A stretch of DNA of 64,000 nucleotides from Lepus europaeus (GCF_033115175.1 NC_084836.1:65763297-65827296); one strand, 5' to 3'; positions 46,728 to 59,498 are shown, counted from the first letter of the stretch. Notes: generated from the sequence alone by a model not told the origin. A program made the numbers and translations.

Positions 46728-48765
46728 AAAAACTTTTTATTAATTAGTAAAATATCCCAAGATGTGCCTATATGTAAAAGCAAGAACTTTGTTGCACTGT
46801 TAACAGTTGAGGAATAAAAAAAGGAAAAGTTATTGCACCTTCATATTTGTACCTAGTGAACCTAATATTTGCTCATGTTTGCCTAAAAGTGTTCTTTTGA
46901 TTAATAAAGTAAATTATTTTCAAGACAATTTCCAGTTGGAGAGCAAGAACTGGCAGATTGAAGATGCAAATGGAAAGATGATAGCTCTCATTCTATTTTT
47001 TTAATTCCTTAAGTATGTTGAATCAAACCCTTCTCTTAATAAACCAGCCCTGTTTTATATACAGTTATTATTTTTAACCGCTTCAGCATTATATTTCCTT
47101 GGAATTAGCATTTTGTGCATGTGAGAAGGGACCCCGGAAAGCTTGAGTGAGAGAAACTTGAAAGACAAAAGATTGGGAAAAGACATTCAGAGGCAGTTGC
47201 CAAAAAACACACTTCATCATTTTTTGAAAAGTTAGTAGGCTCGCCTGTGTTTTAGAACCATCTTCCCCGATCTGCCTCTCTCTGATTTCATAGCTCAGAG
47301 TGCCCTGAAGATTCTTGTAAACCGGACATTGTTTTTCTCAGCTGCAGATTCTATAGTTTGCTGTGTGAGTGGCAGGGACAAGTGCGTCTGTACTTCCAGA
47401 GACTTAGTTTAGATCTTTCGAATCTCTGGCAAGATCAACTGAAATGTAGGCTGCACCCACCCTCTAGACTGGCCAGCCCATGCTCTGCTAGCTGCATGCG
47501 AGACACAGAGCCCAAGAAAGTGAGTAGAGACTGAGGAGAAGTTTTGAAGACTGAAGACACAACACCATGTCTAATAAGACTCACAGCTTTATTTCTGCTA
47601 TAAAATGGGGGGAGGAGAGGAAAAACAGTCTTTCTCTTAATCAAAAGATTTAAACAATTGCTTCGCTTTACTTGAAAAAGTCCTGCAGGAGAATGAGACC
47701 GCCTAAGTTCAGAGAGTAGGTTCTTTCCCTGCGTACTGCACTTCTACATTTTAATTCAACCTTGAAATCCTTCTGCTCCATCCCGGGGAAAGTTGGTTCG
47801 TGGACACCACACTCCCCAAAGGCATAAACAATAGATCCCCCCAAAATAACTGGCTCAGCTTAGACTGAAGGAAAATATCGAAAACATTAACTTGCATAGC
47901 CATTCAAAGTATTGCTGTTTTAAATAAGATCATTACAGGTAATTGTGTCCTAAATCCATCCCTTCCCCTCATACCAAAACTCTAGCAAAATTGTGAGCTA
48001 CGTTACAAAGGAAGTTTTAGGGAGGGTTGGCAGGCACATCAGAAAGGGCCCAAAGAATTTACATGAAAGGAAGAGAGAAATAAATTAAATAAATAATATC
48101 TAATAAATAATGCAGACAACATTCATTATCTACAAACTTAAATGACAGAAAATTCTAGCTCAGCCATAGATCCTTCCACAGCCCATCACGAAGCTAGATA
48201 CTAGCTCTCAGAAAGCACACAGGGTGGCCTTGTCAATCATTCTGCTTGCCTGTTCCCTCCAGGGCAGACCATTGAGGGAAGCTGTTGGGGTTTGCGATCC
48301 CTCTGCAAGGCTGCTTTGAAGTGTATTTACAAGCCACGGGTTCAAAATAGGGCAAAGTAAGTGCTGCGAGTGAGATGGGAAGAAAATTAATTAGACTGTA
48401 AGGAGAAAATAAATTATAAAAAGTATAAAAAGACAAGATCCACTTATAGTGTGGCCAATTTTAGGGGAGAGTTGGGCCATAAAAGTGACAAATTAATCTG
48501 TCATTTCCATTTTACTCATCAGCCCAATTGGTATACCCTAAACACACCCTCTCTGGCAGAAGAAGCAGACCTAATCTATGATCAAATAGGCCTTTTTGGC
48601 TCTTGCTTTGACTTAAAAAAAAAATTGTGCTGAGAATTTGAGCAAGGTAGTATAATAATCAGATTCGATTTCTCTGGAAAAAGATCAGTTTGACAAAGTG
48701 AGCATTCATATCAGTGAAAGAGGAGCTACATGATAGATGCTGCAGATTGGGTTGAACCTGTGATC
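46728..48765. other. SINE-free single-copy DNA left of NEUROD4
   Basis: A/T-rich with no exon or repeat family recognised. It may hold regulatory sequence or the far 3'UTR of NEUROD4, but nothing here proves it. Confidence 0.4.
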
Positions 48766-48998
48766 ACGGGGTGGGAATGTAGCCAAGCAGTTAAGATGCT
48801 GGGTGAGATGCACTCACTCCACACTGGAGGGAATGGGCTTGCCGCCTGGCTCTAGCTCCCTGCTACCAGGATGATGGCTCAAGCAGTTGGGTTCTTGACA
48901 CCCAGGTGAGAGACCAGGATTGAGTTCCAACCCCCAGTTTCACTCCTACATGCACCACTGAAGGAAGCTATTTGAGAAGTGAACCAGTGGATGCAATT

Positions 48999-49029
<31 letters not shown>

Positions 49030-49036
49030 TAAAAAA
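48766..49036 (+). mobile_element. Older C-repeat SINE
   Basis: 'ggggtgggaatgtagccaag' head, 'gatggctcaagcagttggg', 'cacccaggtgagagaccagg', CT block, short A tail. Diverged. Confidence 0.85.
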
Positions 49037-49422
49037 TAAGACATAAAACTGATGGAAACCTACATTGGTAAAAGCATTCACTGACCATGCATTTCATGTC
49101 TACATCTTTAAGTCTGGTTCACCTGAAGTGGTATCCGCCATATGTAATAACATATTACATCTGAGAAGTGAGGAAGAGGTAACAATTGTTGGGGGTGAGG
49201 GAAGCAGGAAAGGAACTGAGTATGTGTTGGAAAAATTCAAACTTGGTCAATCCTTTGATTGACACTTGTACTTCTGGAAATTGTATTGCTATGGGAAGAG
49301 GTCAGTGGTTTTACTTATATTTAGCCAGATGACATTGATCATGGCAAGGAAAATGCAGCGGTTTTCCTATAGGCAAGTGTGAGCCGAGTCTCAACTGGAG
49401 TAGTTCGTTAGCCAGTGGCCAT
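49037..49422. other. Single-copy DNA downstream of NEUROD4
   Basis: No independent gene. It could be distal NEUROD4 3'UTR if a further poly(A) site is used. Confidence 0.4.
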
Positions 49423-50345
49423 TTTATTGCTCTTTAATGTGAACCCAAGTTGTGTGCTGATTCTTACAGCAGTATGTGAGCTTTATCTGGCTTTCCAGAG
49501 TGCTCTGGTTATGGAGGCCAGTAGCAGTCTAAATGACTTCTCTAGGTCCCAGTTGGTCATAGGAGCTTAAGGTTTCATTGCCTCGCTTGTCCTACATGTA
49601 GTTCTGAAAAAGGTGCTTTTGAAATGTTACCAAGGATGTGATAAAGTTGCCATGAGGCCTCTATTATGGCTCACAAACCAACTTTCAGACCAAGGAGAAC
49701 AAGAGCTAATCGCATCACAAACACGCTTTGTTACTCACAGTAACAGCCATGTGAGAGTCTTAGCCTCTGGAAACTACTTTTTGATAGATACTAAGAAGTC
49801 TTGCTATTTAGTTCAAACATTGCATTCTGTGAGCCACATGACATACACCTTCTGCTCCCTTGACCATCCCTTGCACAGCATCCACTTCCTATTATGGCTC
49901 CATTCTTTCAGTTTCAAGAAATTTATAACAGTGATCAACAAAGCTGTGGAATTTCAGAACCATGAAGAACTTCAGAAATCATACAGACTTAGAAAAACTG
50001 CCTCAGATTACTAATAAATAAACAAATGTGGGAAACGGAAAATCAGTTGGCATAGAGTATTCAACTTTTTGGCAACACTGGTATGGAGTCTGGGTGTTCT
50101 ATTCCATTCCCACGTGGTTGTAAGTCATCAGATCATTTCACCCGAGGATTCTAAATAAGTAACCAATAAAATGTGAGAAGTTGATGAGAAAAGAGAGTAG
50201 TAGGTATAAGAGGGTCTAAATGGACTAAGACTATTGGGCTTGGATACATATCCATGGGATTCCTTTAAAGTCACTGACTCTTCATTCAATCACGTGAGTT
50301 TCGGGACGTCTCCACATCATTCTCTGACGTGCCTATTCTACAGAC
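49423..50345 (-). other. NEUROD4: NEUROD4 3'UTR with candidate poly(A) signals
   Basis: This non-coding sequence directly follows the TAG codon. On the minus strand ATTAAA (49438-49433) and AATAAA (49428-49423) lie close together, making a plausible 3' end about 0.9 kb after the stop. The UTR may extend further left. Open frames on the plus strand here are antisense to this UTR, have no recognisable domain, and are not proposed as genes. Confidence 0.45.
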
Positions 50346-51341
50346 CTAATCAGTGAAAATGGTATTGAGTTGGGCCCCAATACCATGGTGAGGGTAGGAT
50401 TCATAGGACATGTCTATGGGAACATCGTAGCGGGGGGGACCAGCCTGAAATGGACTCGAATGCACGTGCCCTGAGCTTAGACTTGTGGATGAGTAATGTG
50501 GCATGAAGCTGTAAGATTTTTCCAGGTCAGGGGAGCCATCTTGCTTCAAGGAGAAGTTCCCACTGATGCTCAGTGGTGGGGTGAGTGGCCCCTCATAAGG
50601 GGGTGTGCTGCAGTCGGGTGGGTGGCCCCCGAATGGCGATTCTCCCAGACTCTTGAACACCTGGGGCTTGAGATGGAGAAGATGTGTTTCCAGATGGCCA
50701 TAAGGAGGGCTAGGGAGCCCTGGAGACTGATAGTTGAAGTTGTGGGCAGAGATGGCAGAATCACAAATCGGCGATTTCTCCTCCCGTTTCTCCAAGAGAA
50801 CAGCTTGAGGCCCCAGTTGGAGGCACCCGGCCACCAGATTGCTAGTGGGCTGGGAGAGGCCTTTGCAGAGCATCTCCACGAAGCCCTTGCCCTCAAGCGT
50901 CTGGCCAGTCTCCAGGACTTCAGACAAAGCCCAGATGTAGTTCCTGGCCAACCTGAGGGTCTCTATCTTGGAAAGCTTTTGGGTTTTAGAGTAACATGGC
51001 ATGACCCTCCTCAGGTTGTCCAGGGCGTCGTTCAAGCCGTGCATCCGGGTCCGCTCCCTGGCGTTGGCCTTGACCCTGCGAGCCCTGAATCTCTCAAGGC
51101 GAGCTTTGGTCATCTTCTTTTTCTTGGGACCCCTTCTTTTAGGTTTCTCCCCATCTTCTTCCTCCTCCTCTTCCTCTTCAACACTGTCGTGCTCTTCAGT
51201 TAAGCTGCCAAGCATCCCATAAGCACCCTGCCTTCTCTCCTCCTCCTTCGTCTCATTTTGAGAGCCCAGACCTTTGTCCATCCAGGACGGCATGGTGACC
51301 AGCTCCACCAGCTCCTTGGACTTCACGTAAGTTTTTGCCAT
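50346..51341 (-). CDS. NEUROD4: NEUROD4, neuronal bHLH transcription factor (complete CDS)
   Basis: The frame encodes 331 residues, the usual length of NeuroD4/ATH3 (NEUROD1 is about 356). An acidic run (E55-E62) is followed by a basic nuclear-localisation stretch ([11 protein letters not shown], residues 66-76). The bHLH domain spans about residues 88-143: a basic region with N93, E96, R97 and R99 of the NARERTR motif for E-box contact, helix 1 at about 102-116, a loop with [11 protein letters not shown], and helix 2 at about 123-143. The NeuroD-type C-terminal region follows ([21 protein letters not shown]-rich near 245-257). The family heterodimerises with E proteins and drives neuronal differentiation in retina, cranial ganglia and hindbrain. 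The start is supported by a G at -3 and +4 and by the acceptor 9 bases upstream; TAG ends the frame. No frameshift or missing key residue is seen. NEUROD1/2/6 are excluded by length and by the N- and C-terminal sequence. Confidence 0.98.
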   Translation of the reverse strand: MAKTYVKSKELVELVTMPSWMDKGLGSQNETKEEERRQGAYGMLGSLTEEHDSVEEEEEEEEDGEKPKRRGPKKKKMTKARLERFRARRVKANARERTRMHGLNDALDNLRRVMPCYSKTQKLSKIETLRLARNYIWALSEVLETGQTLEGKGFVEMLCKGLSQPTSNLVAGCLQLGPQAVLLEKREEKSPICDSAISAHNFNYQSPGLPSPPYGHLETHLLHLKPQVFKSLGESPFGGHPPDCSTPPYEGPLTPPLSISGNFSLKQDGSPDLEKSYSFMPHYSSTSLSSGHVHSSPFQAGPPRYDVPIDMSYESYPHHGIGAQLNTIFTD

Positions 51342-51372
51342 TTCCAGATTCTGGAAAAGGGAAGCAGCAAGG
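51342..51372 (-). other. NEUROD4: NEUROD4 intron 3' splice site and 9-base 5'UTR stub
   Basis: Reading the minus strand, a pyrimidine-rich tract (ttgctgcttcccttttcc) ends in AG at 51352-51351. Nine exonic bases (aatctggaa) follow, then the ATG. Known NeuroD-family genes have a non-coding first exon and carry the whole CDS in the second exon, which fits this acceptor. No in-frame coding extension upstream is needed. Confidence 0.85.
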
Positions 51373-53254
51373 GTTAATTCTGATGAGTATCTGATTTGGT
51401 TTAAAACTAAACTTTCCTTTTATACTTTAGGAACAGAATGCACGCCCTGTATTTGAATTCAACTTAGAGTTAATTACCTTGTCCAAGTCTTCAATCCTAA
51501 ATGACTTAATCCAAGCCTCAAAAATGTCCAGAATACTGATCTACTTATGGCATGTTATTTTAAAAATCAACTATAGAAACAAAATTGACTTGATTATTCT
51601 TTATAGTGCCACTGACTTTTTTTATTCTCTGGTTCTTGATGGACATTTTTATACAAAAATAATGGGAATATTAGTCCAAACACACATTTTTTATCTCTTC
51701 CAAGAATTCATAAGCAGATTCACAAGTGGATATACAAATTATTGCCCAGATAGAGAAATTAATGAAACAATGATGCTAAAATGATTGTAACCATATACCA
51801 TGTATATAATATATATACACCATGTATATAATAATTATTATTATGGAAAAATAAAACGATCACCAAACATAAATAAACTGTTAAATATTTACATGGTAAA
51901 ATAAATCTAAAACTGCAGCAATATCATTTGGACCATTTTCTATTGTTATACTCAGGATTGCTCAACCTCTGTTGAGAGGCATTTCACATACATCTCACTT
52001 GTAATACCCTGTTTGTGATTGCTCAGCCAACTGGCAGCTTTAGGCACCTCCTAAGTAACGGCTATGGCACAACTGGCTGGGGTACCGCAGAGCCATCAGC
52101 ACCAGAGAGCATTTTGTTTTTCAGTAAGCAATTTGTGCTATGTCTAGTGTCAGTGGTATTAGAGGTGTTAGCGACATCAGGTCTTGAAAGGATCAGGGAA
52201 AGAAAGGAGGGTTATCGCTGGTCCTGTTTCAAACTTGCCCATATGTTAACGTGCGAACTCTTGTCATTGCACCTCACATGCACCTCACACATCAGACAAG
52301 ACCATGGCAACAGCTTCAAAAACAAGCCGGGACTCTACCAAACCCATCCAAGATGATTTCAGTGAAACTATTATTAGAAATACTTTATTTAAAATGAAAA
52401 ATCTGGAACAAATGCTACATAGAATACAGTGATTACAAATGTAAAAGAGGACTGTTTCAAACACAGAATTAGCCTGACTACTTTTAAGTCACTTGCCTAG
52501 CGGATAATGCTTAATCATACTTGGCTATGCAAAATTCGCTATCTGAAAACAAGAGGAGAATGGTGGTTTCATAAACATTTTGCACTTAATTCGAGTTGTT
52601 TTGAAATTTGATGAGAAACTTTCAGGGACATAGTTTACCAAATAAAACAACCTGATAAGCTCCACTGAGGCATCCTAGTTTACCAGCTAGTCTTTGAAAC
52701 ATTAAACCCTCCATCATCTTTGATTATGAGAAAGAGGAGAACATGATAAATGTTTTTTGATCCTTGAAGCTTGAGCCTCAAATCAATGAATGCAGGGATT
52801 AGGGCATAGCTTTTAAAAATATAAATATATGATTGGATTTGTTTCTGGTAATTGGAGCTTGTTTTCCTTGTAACCTCATTTACCTCCTATAAATAATTAA
52901 TGTCACCACATTGCAAAAACAGCCTAGGTTTCATGTTAATCAGCATGGAAATCATGTCAGCTTGACTTACTCACTTAATAAGGCTTCCTGGGTAAGCAGC
53001 TTTATTGAAAAAACACATTGGAACCTATTGGTCAACTGGCTGCCCAGGCCAAGTCAGAAAATCCCACTTTTAATATGGATGATGGAGCTTGTGTGCTGAG
53101 CTGCACTTCTCACTACAGCAGACATCCAGAGGGAGAGTGAAGGACCTAATTAACTTTCTGCTAAAGAAACACAGATCTTCCAGAGGCAGGTGCATTCTGA
53201 GGCCACAGAGGGTGGAGTGGGCTTGGGAAACCTAATACACCCCCACGTAATGAT

Positions 53255-53420
53255 AATGACATTTGTGTAGCATTTTAAAGTTCACAGAGCACTGCTGCAG
53301 CCATTAATTCCCACATTCCTCGTAGCAAACTTCTGTGCTTACACGGGATCCCTGTGGGTCTTGTCGCTTAAGTGACGAAAACGCAGACACAGAGCCGGTG
53401 GAGCAGGACATAAAGCTGGC
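53255..53420 (-). mobile_element. MIR, reverse, in NEUROD4 intron
   Basis: 'tgtgtagcattttaaagttc' … 'gcagccattaattcccacat' … 'gtgacgaaaacgcagacaca' follows the reverse MIR order. Confidence 0.6.
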
Positions 53421-54544
53421 TCTTTTGATTCTGAGTCCTGAGTTTTATGCTTTTTTTTTTTTTCTCTTCCTCTTCTATCAGCTACAGGAAGAAAGAAAGG
53501 TATGTTGACTTCAGATGTAGATCAGTAGAACTAAGTCAACAGGACTGACCTCACTCAAAGGGAGGCCACAGGCGGTGCTCTCCAGGATGCCTTTTAATCC
53601 TCATATTCCAGGATTTCTTCCTCTTCCAATGGTTGCCTCATTACTTTCACCCACCTATTCCCACTTCCTCTCTTACTCATCCTCCTCCTCCTTTTTTCCC
53701 CTCTAATCATCATCTTCATTGTCATCTCTGGGTCACACTTATCTGCATACAGAGGAAAAACAAAGAAGAGGAAGGTGCAAGAGAGGGGTGTCTCCTGCTT
53801 TGCCCCTGGATCTGGACACCTTCCTGTCCCAGCTGTTCAGCCCTCACCATCCCCACCTCTGTACCTCTGGATTCTTGCTCAGATCGGCCAATATTCACCT
53901 CCTTCAAGAAGTGGGATTGAGAGAAAAGAACAGCTCACCATTTGCCTGTAGCCTATTAATAGTTTCCATAAGAGCTGTTTTCAAGTTAGACTGTTGGTAG
54001 ATCTGAAGGAAAAGAACCAAGTGGCGTTGATCAAAACAATAAAAATGCAAGTCAGTTTCCACATTTTCTTCTATCCATGGGAAGGACAGAGTTGGCTCCA
54101 GTTTTACTTCCTTTGTTCCCTTAGGGCTGGTCTATTAGCTCTGAGGGAAGTTCATGAATGTACTGCATGGTTTCAAAAATATGCAAAAGGGGATAACACT
54201 TACATGGACTCCATTTCCAATTCTTCTAACTCCTGGTTGTTGATCTCAAACATACTACATAAACTTTAAGTTCTTCCATTCCCTCTTAAGTGAAATAAGC
54301 ATGTATATATATTAAAAATGAGAAAATATTTTGTATTTACACATGCTATAAAACATCTATATTTTTATTTTGTACTCATTCTTGGACTTTCTTATCAAGT
54401 CCATTCACACAAATTTGCTTAATTAAAATTAAAAATAGTTTCACACAAGTAAATAACGAAAATAAACTATATCAACTAACGTGTTCCCTACAATCTAGGT
54501 GTTACCTCATCTGATCAGCTCACAAAATGATCTGCCCTTTGTCC

Positions 54545-54775
54545 CAGTGTGGACTGACAGCACAGGCTCAGAGTCCCATTAACTGCATTCAAATATCAGC
54601 TGTGCTACTTCCTAGGCATGTGACCTTAGATGAGTTGTGTAGTTCTTATCTGTCTCAGCCTCCTCTGCTTTAAAACAGGAACAGTAATAATCCTATCTCA
54701 CTGGATTATTATGAGAATAAAATTAGTTAATACATTCAAAGCATTTTGATTAGTGCCAGACATCAGAAATTCCAT
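54545..54775 (+). mobile_element. MIR, forward, in NEUROD4 intron
   Basis: 'gtgctacttcctaggcatgt', 'gaccttagatgagttgtgta', 'taatcctatctcactggatt' and 'gttaatacattcaaagcatt' give a nearly full-length MIR. Confidence 0.8.
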
Positions 54776-54790
54776 TTTTCATGTTTTTCT

Positions 54791-55083
54791 AAAGATTTCT
54801 TTATTTATTTGAGAGGCAGGTGACAGAAAGACAGAGAGAAAGATCTCTTCCATCTGCTGTTTCACTCCCCAGATGGTTGCAACAGCTAAGGCTGGCAGAA
54901 TCCAGGAGCCAGGAACTCCATCCAAGTCTCCCACATGGGTGGTAGGAACTCAAGTACTTGAGCCATCATCCACTTCTTCCCATGTTCATTAGCAGGGAGC
55001 TGGGTCAGAAGCAGAGTAGCTGGGATTCAAATCAGGCAGGTGTCCCAAGCAGCGGCTTAACTCACCTTGCCACAACACCTGCT
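54791..55083 (-). mobile_element. Older C-repeat SINE, reverse, in NEUROD4 intron
   Basis: Tail 'gatttctttatttatttgag', GA block, body 'gagccatcatccacttcttc', head 'cttgccacaacacctgctcc'. Confidence 0.9.
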
Positions 55084-56718
55084 CCTATATATTGTTATTC
55101 CTAATCTCTACCATGGGTTTTGTTTTTGTTGTTGTTTTACTTGGACAAAATCAGTGTGACAGTAATCACACCTTGATACTGATATTCGTGTCAACGGAAG
55201 CCAATGGCTCCATTACAACACCAATCTCAAAAAATTCCCTCATAAAATTATTGCCTCAGTCTCCTCATGACAATAAATATCAAAGAGCGTATTCCTCTGT
55301 GAGTGATAAGGAAACAACTCTATCAAGTACCTCCCCTAGACTGGCTAAGGCCCATCCATAGTCAAGAACTTTCCGTTCTGTTTTATGATGGGGAAAAAAT
55401 ACTTGGCTGGACACTCATACTTGGTCACATACATTTCTGGTTTCATGAAGTTTTTGGTGGACTCCCGACAACACTTGGCACTGGTACATTTTTACCTTTG
55501 GTGAAACAATAATGAGAACACAAGTTTCCCACCAACATCGAATGGCAAAGCTGTGAGAAGACTATGAAGTATCTCTCAGGTAGAGGTAAATGCCAAGATA
55601 TATCAAAGAGAAAGAAAAGAAAATATCACCTGAGTTTTTCCACCTCCATGTTTGTTAAGACAAAAAAAAAAAAAACTTAGCAAGAGAAACAAAAAGGCAA
55701 ACTCCACCTTTGGATTTGAGTGTTGAAAACATGTGTGGTGGAGTCTGAGTTTGGCTCAAGGAAAACTTAACTGGATTCCCTCCTGAACAAGCACCTAAAT
55801 TTAAAACTGCCTTTAGCTTGGTAGCAAATCATCTTCCAGGTACACTGAGAATCTATGAAAATGACCCCTCTTCTATTGTTCACTCATAAAATGAGTACAA
55901 AAAAATGATCTGAATTCTTTTACTCTTAGAACAAAATGGAAACAATAGCTTAGCCTTTCCTACTATGTAGAAGTTTTCATGAAAAGCGAGTACATGAGGC
56001 AAGCCCACAGTGACTGTAAAACCGTTATGCAAATGTAAGTCTTGGCAATTGTCTTATGGAGACTGACCAGGAAAGTCTGTAGTACTATCTCACAAAATCA
56101 TGAAATACCATCTTAAAGCTTCCTCAATTCCTAGAGAAGAAATTAGCTCTTGAAACAGAGGAAATGGACTCCAAAAATCAATGAACACTGCCTTTGAAGA
56201 CAGAATCCATTCGCTCCTCCCTATCCAACACACACGCACATTCTGATTTTAGAAAGCCCTTTCCATGCTTAATCTGGGCATTTGGATTTTCTTATACGTA
56301 TACAATACAAGAGAATTTTCCTTTTTTCTTTAGGCTCCTTCAGTGAAACTTCAAATTTATCCTTTGTCTCTAAATCCAAATATTTCTCCCACTATTTTCA
56401 TTTTTAATAGGCATGTTACAAAGTGTTCACTCTTAGGCGAGTGTGATGAACGAATGCTTTCACCACTGGCACCAAGGTCATTGGGCACTACAACCGCTCA
56501 GAGTTGTGCTTGAATTCTTCCAGCACTTTCACTAATACTTTTATTTTCAACTGATGAATAAGTGAGAGGTGCACACACGTGGGAGGTGTTCTTCCTCTTA
56601 AAAGCAGGTGGCACTCACTTCACCTGATTGACTCTCAATGCATCACAATGGGACTCTCCAGCCCAGGAATCTAAGAACCAGAAGGACTAAATGCCTTGCT
56701 CAGACTTGTGGAGCTTTT

Positions 56719-56740
56719 CACACACACACACACACACACA
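56719..56740. repeat. (CA)11 microsatellite
   Basis: Pure ca units in the inferred NEUROD4 intron. Confidence 0.95.
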
Positions 56741-57639
56741 ATGTTACTCACAGGTTGCCCTGCTCGGAAGCAGTCGCGAGACTTTCTGTGCTTTCTGTCT
56801 GATCTTTCATACTCAACCATTCCTGCCTTGATCACTAATTGTGCACCTGCGTGCAGGTACACATCCTCTCCAGAAAAGTCAGGTCCCACTTCAGATCCAC
56901 CAGAGTCGTTTAATAGTGAACTTTGTAAGCGTAAGTGACTCGGTCTTTCAATTCTTCCCTGTAGGTTCATTAGTATATCATGACTGGTCCCTCTGTCGAC
57001 AACAGAGGAGGACATTTTACACTTACTTGTAGTTTCTAAATGCAACTATTTTTGAGTGGGCAAATGATGAGTGTGAGGCAGAAGAGTGAAAAATACACCT
57101 GGACAGTTTTTATCTTATTTCTCATCTGAAAAAGAAAGTTGTGGAAAAGGAATTTCCCTCACCCTACTCCAATTACCCAAGGAGTTCTAGCAAATCAAAT
57201 GGGTGATAGTGAGAATTATGTTCATAGCTATCCAAGATTTTTTCTGACTCCTTGTTCTATTTCCATTTCCCATCCTCTCCATCCATTCTTTGCATAAAAA
57301 GCCCTACTGCTCTGTGAGCAGAGGAGTGGATGCTGTCAGTTCTTCTGAACTCCTTGCTGGGCCGCTTTGCAAAAGCTGTTAAACTTTTGAATGTTTCTCA
57401 GCATTAGTGAAATAGGCGGGTGGATGTGACAGGAATGGGGAGAGACATGCATTTCCCATAATCTCCACCTTATAAAAAAGATTCAGAGCCCCTCTGAGTT
57501 CCATCGCAGGTCATGGGTGCTGTGAAATGTCAAGTTATTAAAATGTTTGTATCTGCCCTGCCTGGTGTGACTCCCTTTGATTCTATGCTCCGGTTGCCCA
57601 AGTCCTGCTCCCTCCTCCCTTGGCACGCAAGACACTTAC

Positions 57640-57850
57640 CTGGCCCCAACCACTCCTTCGGGTCTGTGGGAACTTTCCACAAAAACTTGAGTAGCCTCCC
57701 GGTTATCCCACCCACTGGCTCACCTCGATCAGCAGCAGTCGCGGGAGTGAACTCTGTGAATCTGTGTCCTGGAAGTCTCCCTGGGCATCCAGAGGGCGGG
57801 AGAAGGAGTGCTCTCAGCGATCCATGCTAACCTGGTGGCCCCCGGATCTG
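57640..57850 (-). other. NEUROD4: Candidate NEUROD4 non-coding exon 1
   Basis: On the minus strand the sequence ggggccAG is followed by GTAAGT, a consensus 5' splice site, with the last exon base at 57640. A second plausible donor (tcgAG|GTGAGC) has its last exon base at 57724. The interval is more GC-rich than the intron. The upstream (right) limit is a guess because no TATA box or other start signal is clear. A transcript or RNA-seq junction is needed to choose between the two donors. Confidence 0.4.
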
Positions 57851-58300
57851 AACCCTCTGACTGCTGCTTCCTTGGAGTTCTGTGTACTCCTCCAGGTGGC
57901 CTCCGGTCGTCTTCAGTACTGCTCCTCCTGGCTAGCTCCCGGGAGTGGCACTTTCAGTACCACAGCCGCTGGGCAGCTCCTGCTCTCTGGCCGGCGCCAC
58001 AGAGTCGCAGCGGTTTTCATTGCTCTCCCAGCTGACCAGGGAGGGGGGGCTGCTGCCCACTGCCCAACTCCTCCCCTTCCCCAGCCGAAGACACGCCTAC
58101 CTCCAAGGGCGCCTCCAGCCAGGACGGCCTCGCTACTGAGCGGTGAGATAGGGCTGGGGGTCCTGGAAGAGGATTTGGGGAGGAGAGTTAGAACGTGGAG
58201 GGGTAAAGGAAAAGGACTGAAAGTTGTTTGTGGTTTACAAAGGTAAGGAACGGGAGTCGAGCAGCATGGGGAAAGAAAGTTGGGGGTGGAGAGAGCTGAG
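57850..58300 (-). promoter_or_regulatory. NEUROD4: Probable NEUROD4 promoter-proximal region
   Basis: This GC-elevated, SINE-free stretch lies upstream of the candidate first exon. It contains an E-box CAGCTG (58029-58034), a class bound by proneural bHLH factors, and several GC-rich or CCTCC tracts. No convincing TATA box is present. The promoter call rests on position and base composition only. Confidence 0.35.
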
Positions 58301-59498
58301 AAGGGGAAGAAAAGCTACCAGCCCAGGTCTGGAAAGAACAGGAAGGTGACAGGTTGCTGTCCAGCGCACTGCCTCAGCAGCAGCCAGCGTGCACCTGCGT
58401 ACGGCTTTTTGGTGTTCAAACGTCAACGTCCTGAGAGCGGAAGGAAGAAACTCCGCCTCTCCCTTCGGTTCAACACATCACACACTGATTCCCATGTATT
58501 AATTTGTGAATACAATACACCTGCGTGGGTATGTCCCTTGTACTCTTTCAACTTTCTGTTCGCTTGAAATTTATGAAAACAAAAAGGCAATGCAGAAAAC
58601 TTGTCGCCTAAAGCATATTTATTTCCTTGAATTACAAACTGGATCTGCTATTGTTTTTCAAAAACACCTCACTCAGCATACAGGTGGGGCAAGTCCCCTG
58701 AGAGGTTATAAGCTTGGAAAGAAAGACAGATCACAAAATTCCTGAAAACTCTTTGGTATTGTTGTTAGGAGATACAAAGGAAACTACTCCTGAAATAATT
58801 TGAAGGAAACTTATGCTATGTATACTCCCTTATTTAAAAGTGACAAAGATTGGGTGGTCACTGACACATACATAAGAGTGTTCATTGTTAAATTAACACC
58901 AGGAGTCACAGTGCACTAACTTCCCATGCAGGACCTCTGTCCTCAAAGAGTTGTATTATGAGAGTTAACAGTAAAACTTGTTCTCAAAGAAAAATGCAAA
59001 ACAAAACAAGAGTAGACAAAGAGCAAATAACTCATCATGATGGCATCTTCAGATGTCAAACAACTGGTAATCTTCTCAGCACGAGGAGTAAACGAAAGAA
59101 GCTCAGATCCAGCCACGAATGATCCTGAGGAAGTCAGCCTCACCGTGGGTGTCAGTTTTCACATCTGTGAAATGAGCTGACTGCTTAGCTGTTCCCACCA
59201 GCAGCGTGATGGAATTCTGAGTTCAAGGTCAACTTCCTTGTGAAATGCACTTGAATGCTATCCCTGGGCTCTTGAGGGAACCATTGCTCTACCATGGTAA
59301 CTGGCATAGGCATCAAAGAGACAGGAACCGCACTTACACCTGGGTGCAAGGAAAGGGACCCAGGGCTCAAACAAAAGATCATTTCATGGCCAGGAAAGAT
59401 ACAAAAGATACTGCTGGATTTGAAACAGTTGATTTCTTAAAAAAAAAATCTAATATAGATATCATGAAACTCTTGTCCTTTGTAGAAAACCAGAGAAT
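58301..59498. other. SINE-free DNA upstream of NEUROD4
   Basis: Single copy apart from an L1 3'UTR fragment at about 58866-58975. No exon recognised. Confidence 0.45.
58866..58975 (+). mobile_element. L1 3'UTR fragment
   Basis: 'ttaaattaacaccaggagtc' and 'cccatgcaggacctctgtcc' match the L1 3'UTR at 29.98-30.05 kb and its duplicate at 30.26 kb. Confidence 0.75.

Larger units (their letters stand above)
51353..57637 (-). other. NEUROD4: NEUROD4 5'UTR intron (inferred)
   Basis: This is the interval between the acceptor beside the coding exon and a perfect AG|GTAAGT donor on the minus strand at 57639-57634. It holds two MIR relics, one diverged CSINE (54791-55083), a (CA)11 tract at 56719-56740 and otherwise single-copy sequence, A/T-rich from 51.5 to 53 kb. 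No coding exon is seen. The length of about 6.3 kb is close to what I recall for human NEUROD4, but that is memory and was not measured. Confidence 0.55.

Noticed and set aside
49613-50014. 133-codon plus-strand frame downstream of NEUROD4
   Set aside because: Antisense to the likely NEUROD4 3'UTR. No recognisable domain, no splice or promoter support.
50496-51203. 235-codon plus-strand open frame
   Set aside because: It is antisense to the NEUROD4 coding exon and reflects the constrained codons of that gene. No domain and no independent evidence.
50346-51341. NEUROD1 as the identity of the bHLH gene
   Set aside because: Length 331 and the N- and C-terminal sequence fit NEUROD4. NEUROD1 is longer and differs outside the bHLH.
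57471-57481. TATA-like ttataaaaaag as the NEUROD4 promoter
   Set aside because: It lies inside the inferred intron, downstream of both good donor sites on the minus strand, so it would not precede exon 1.
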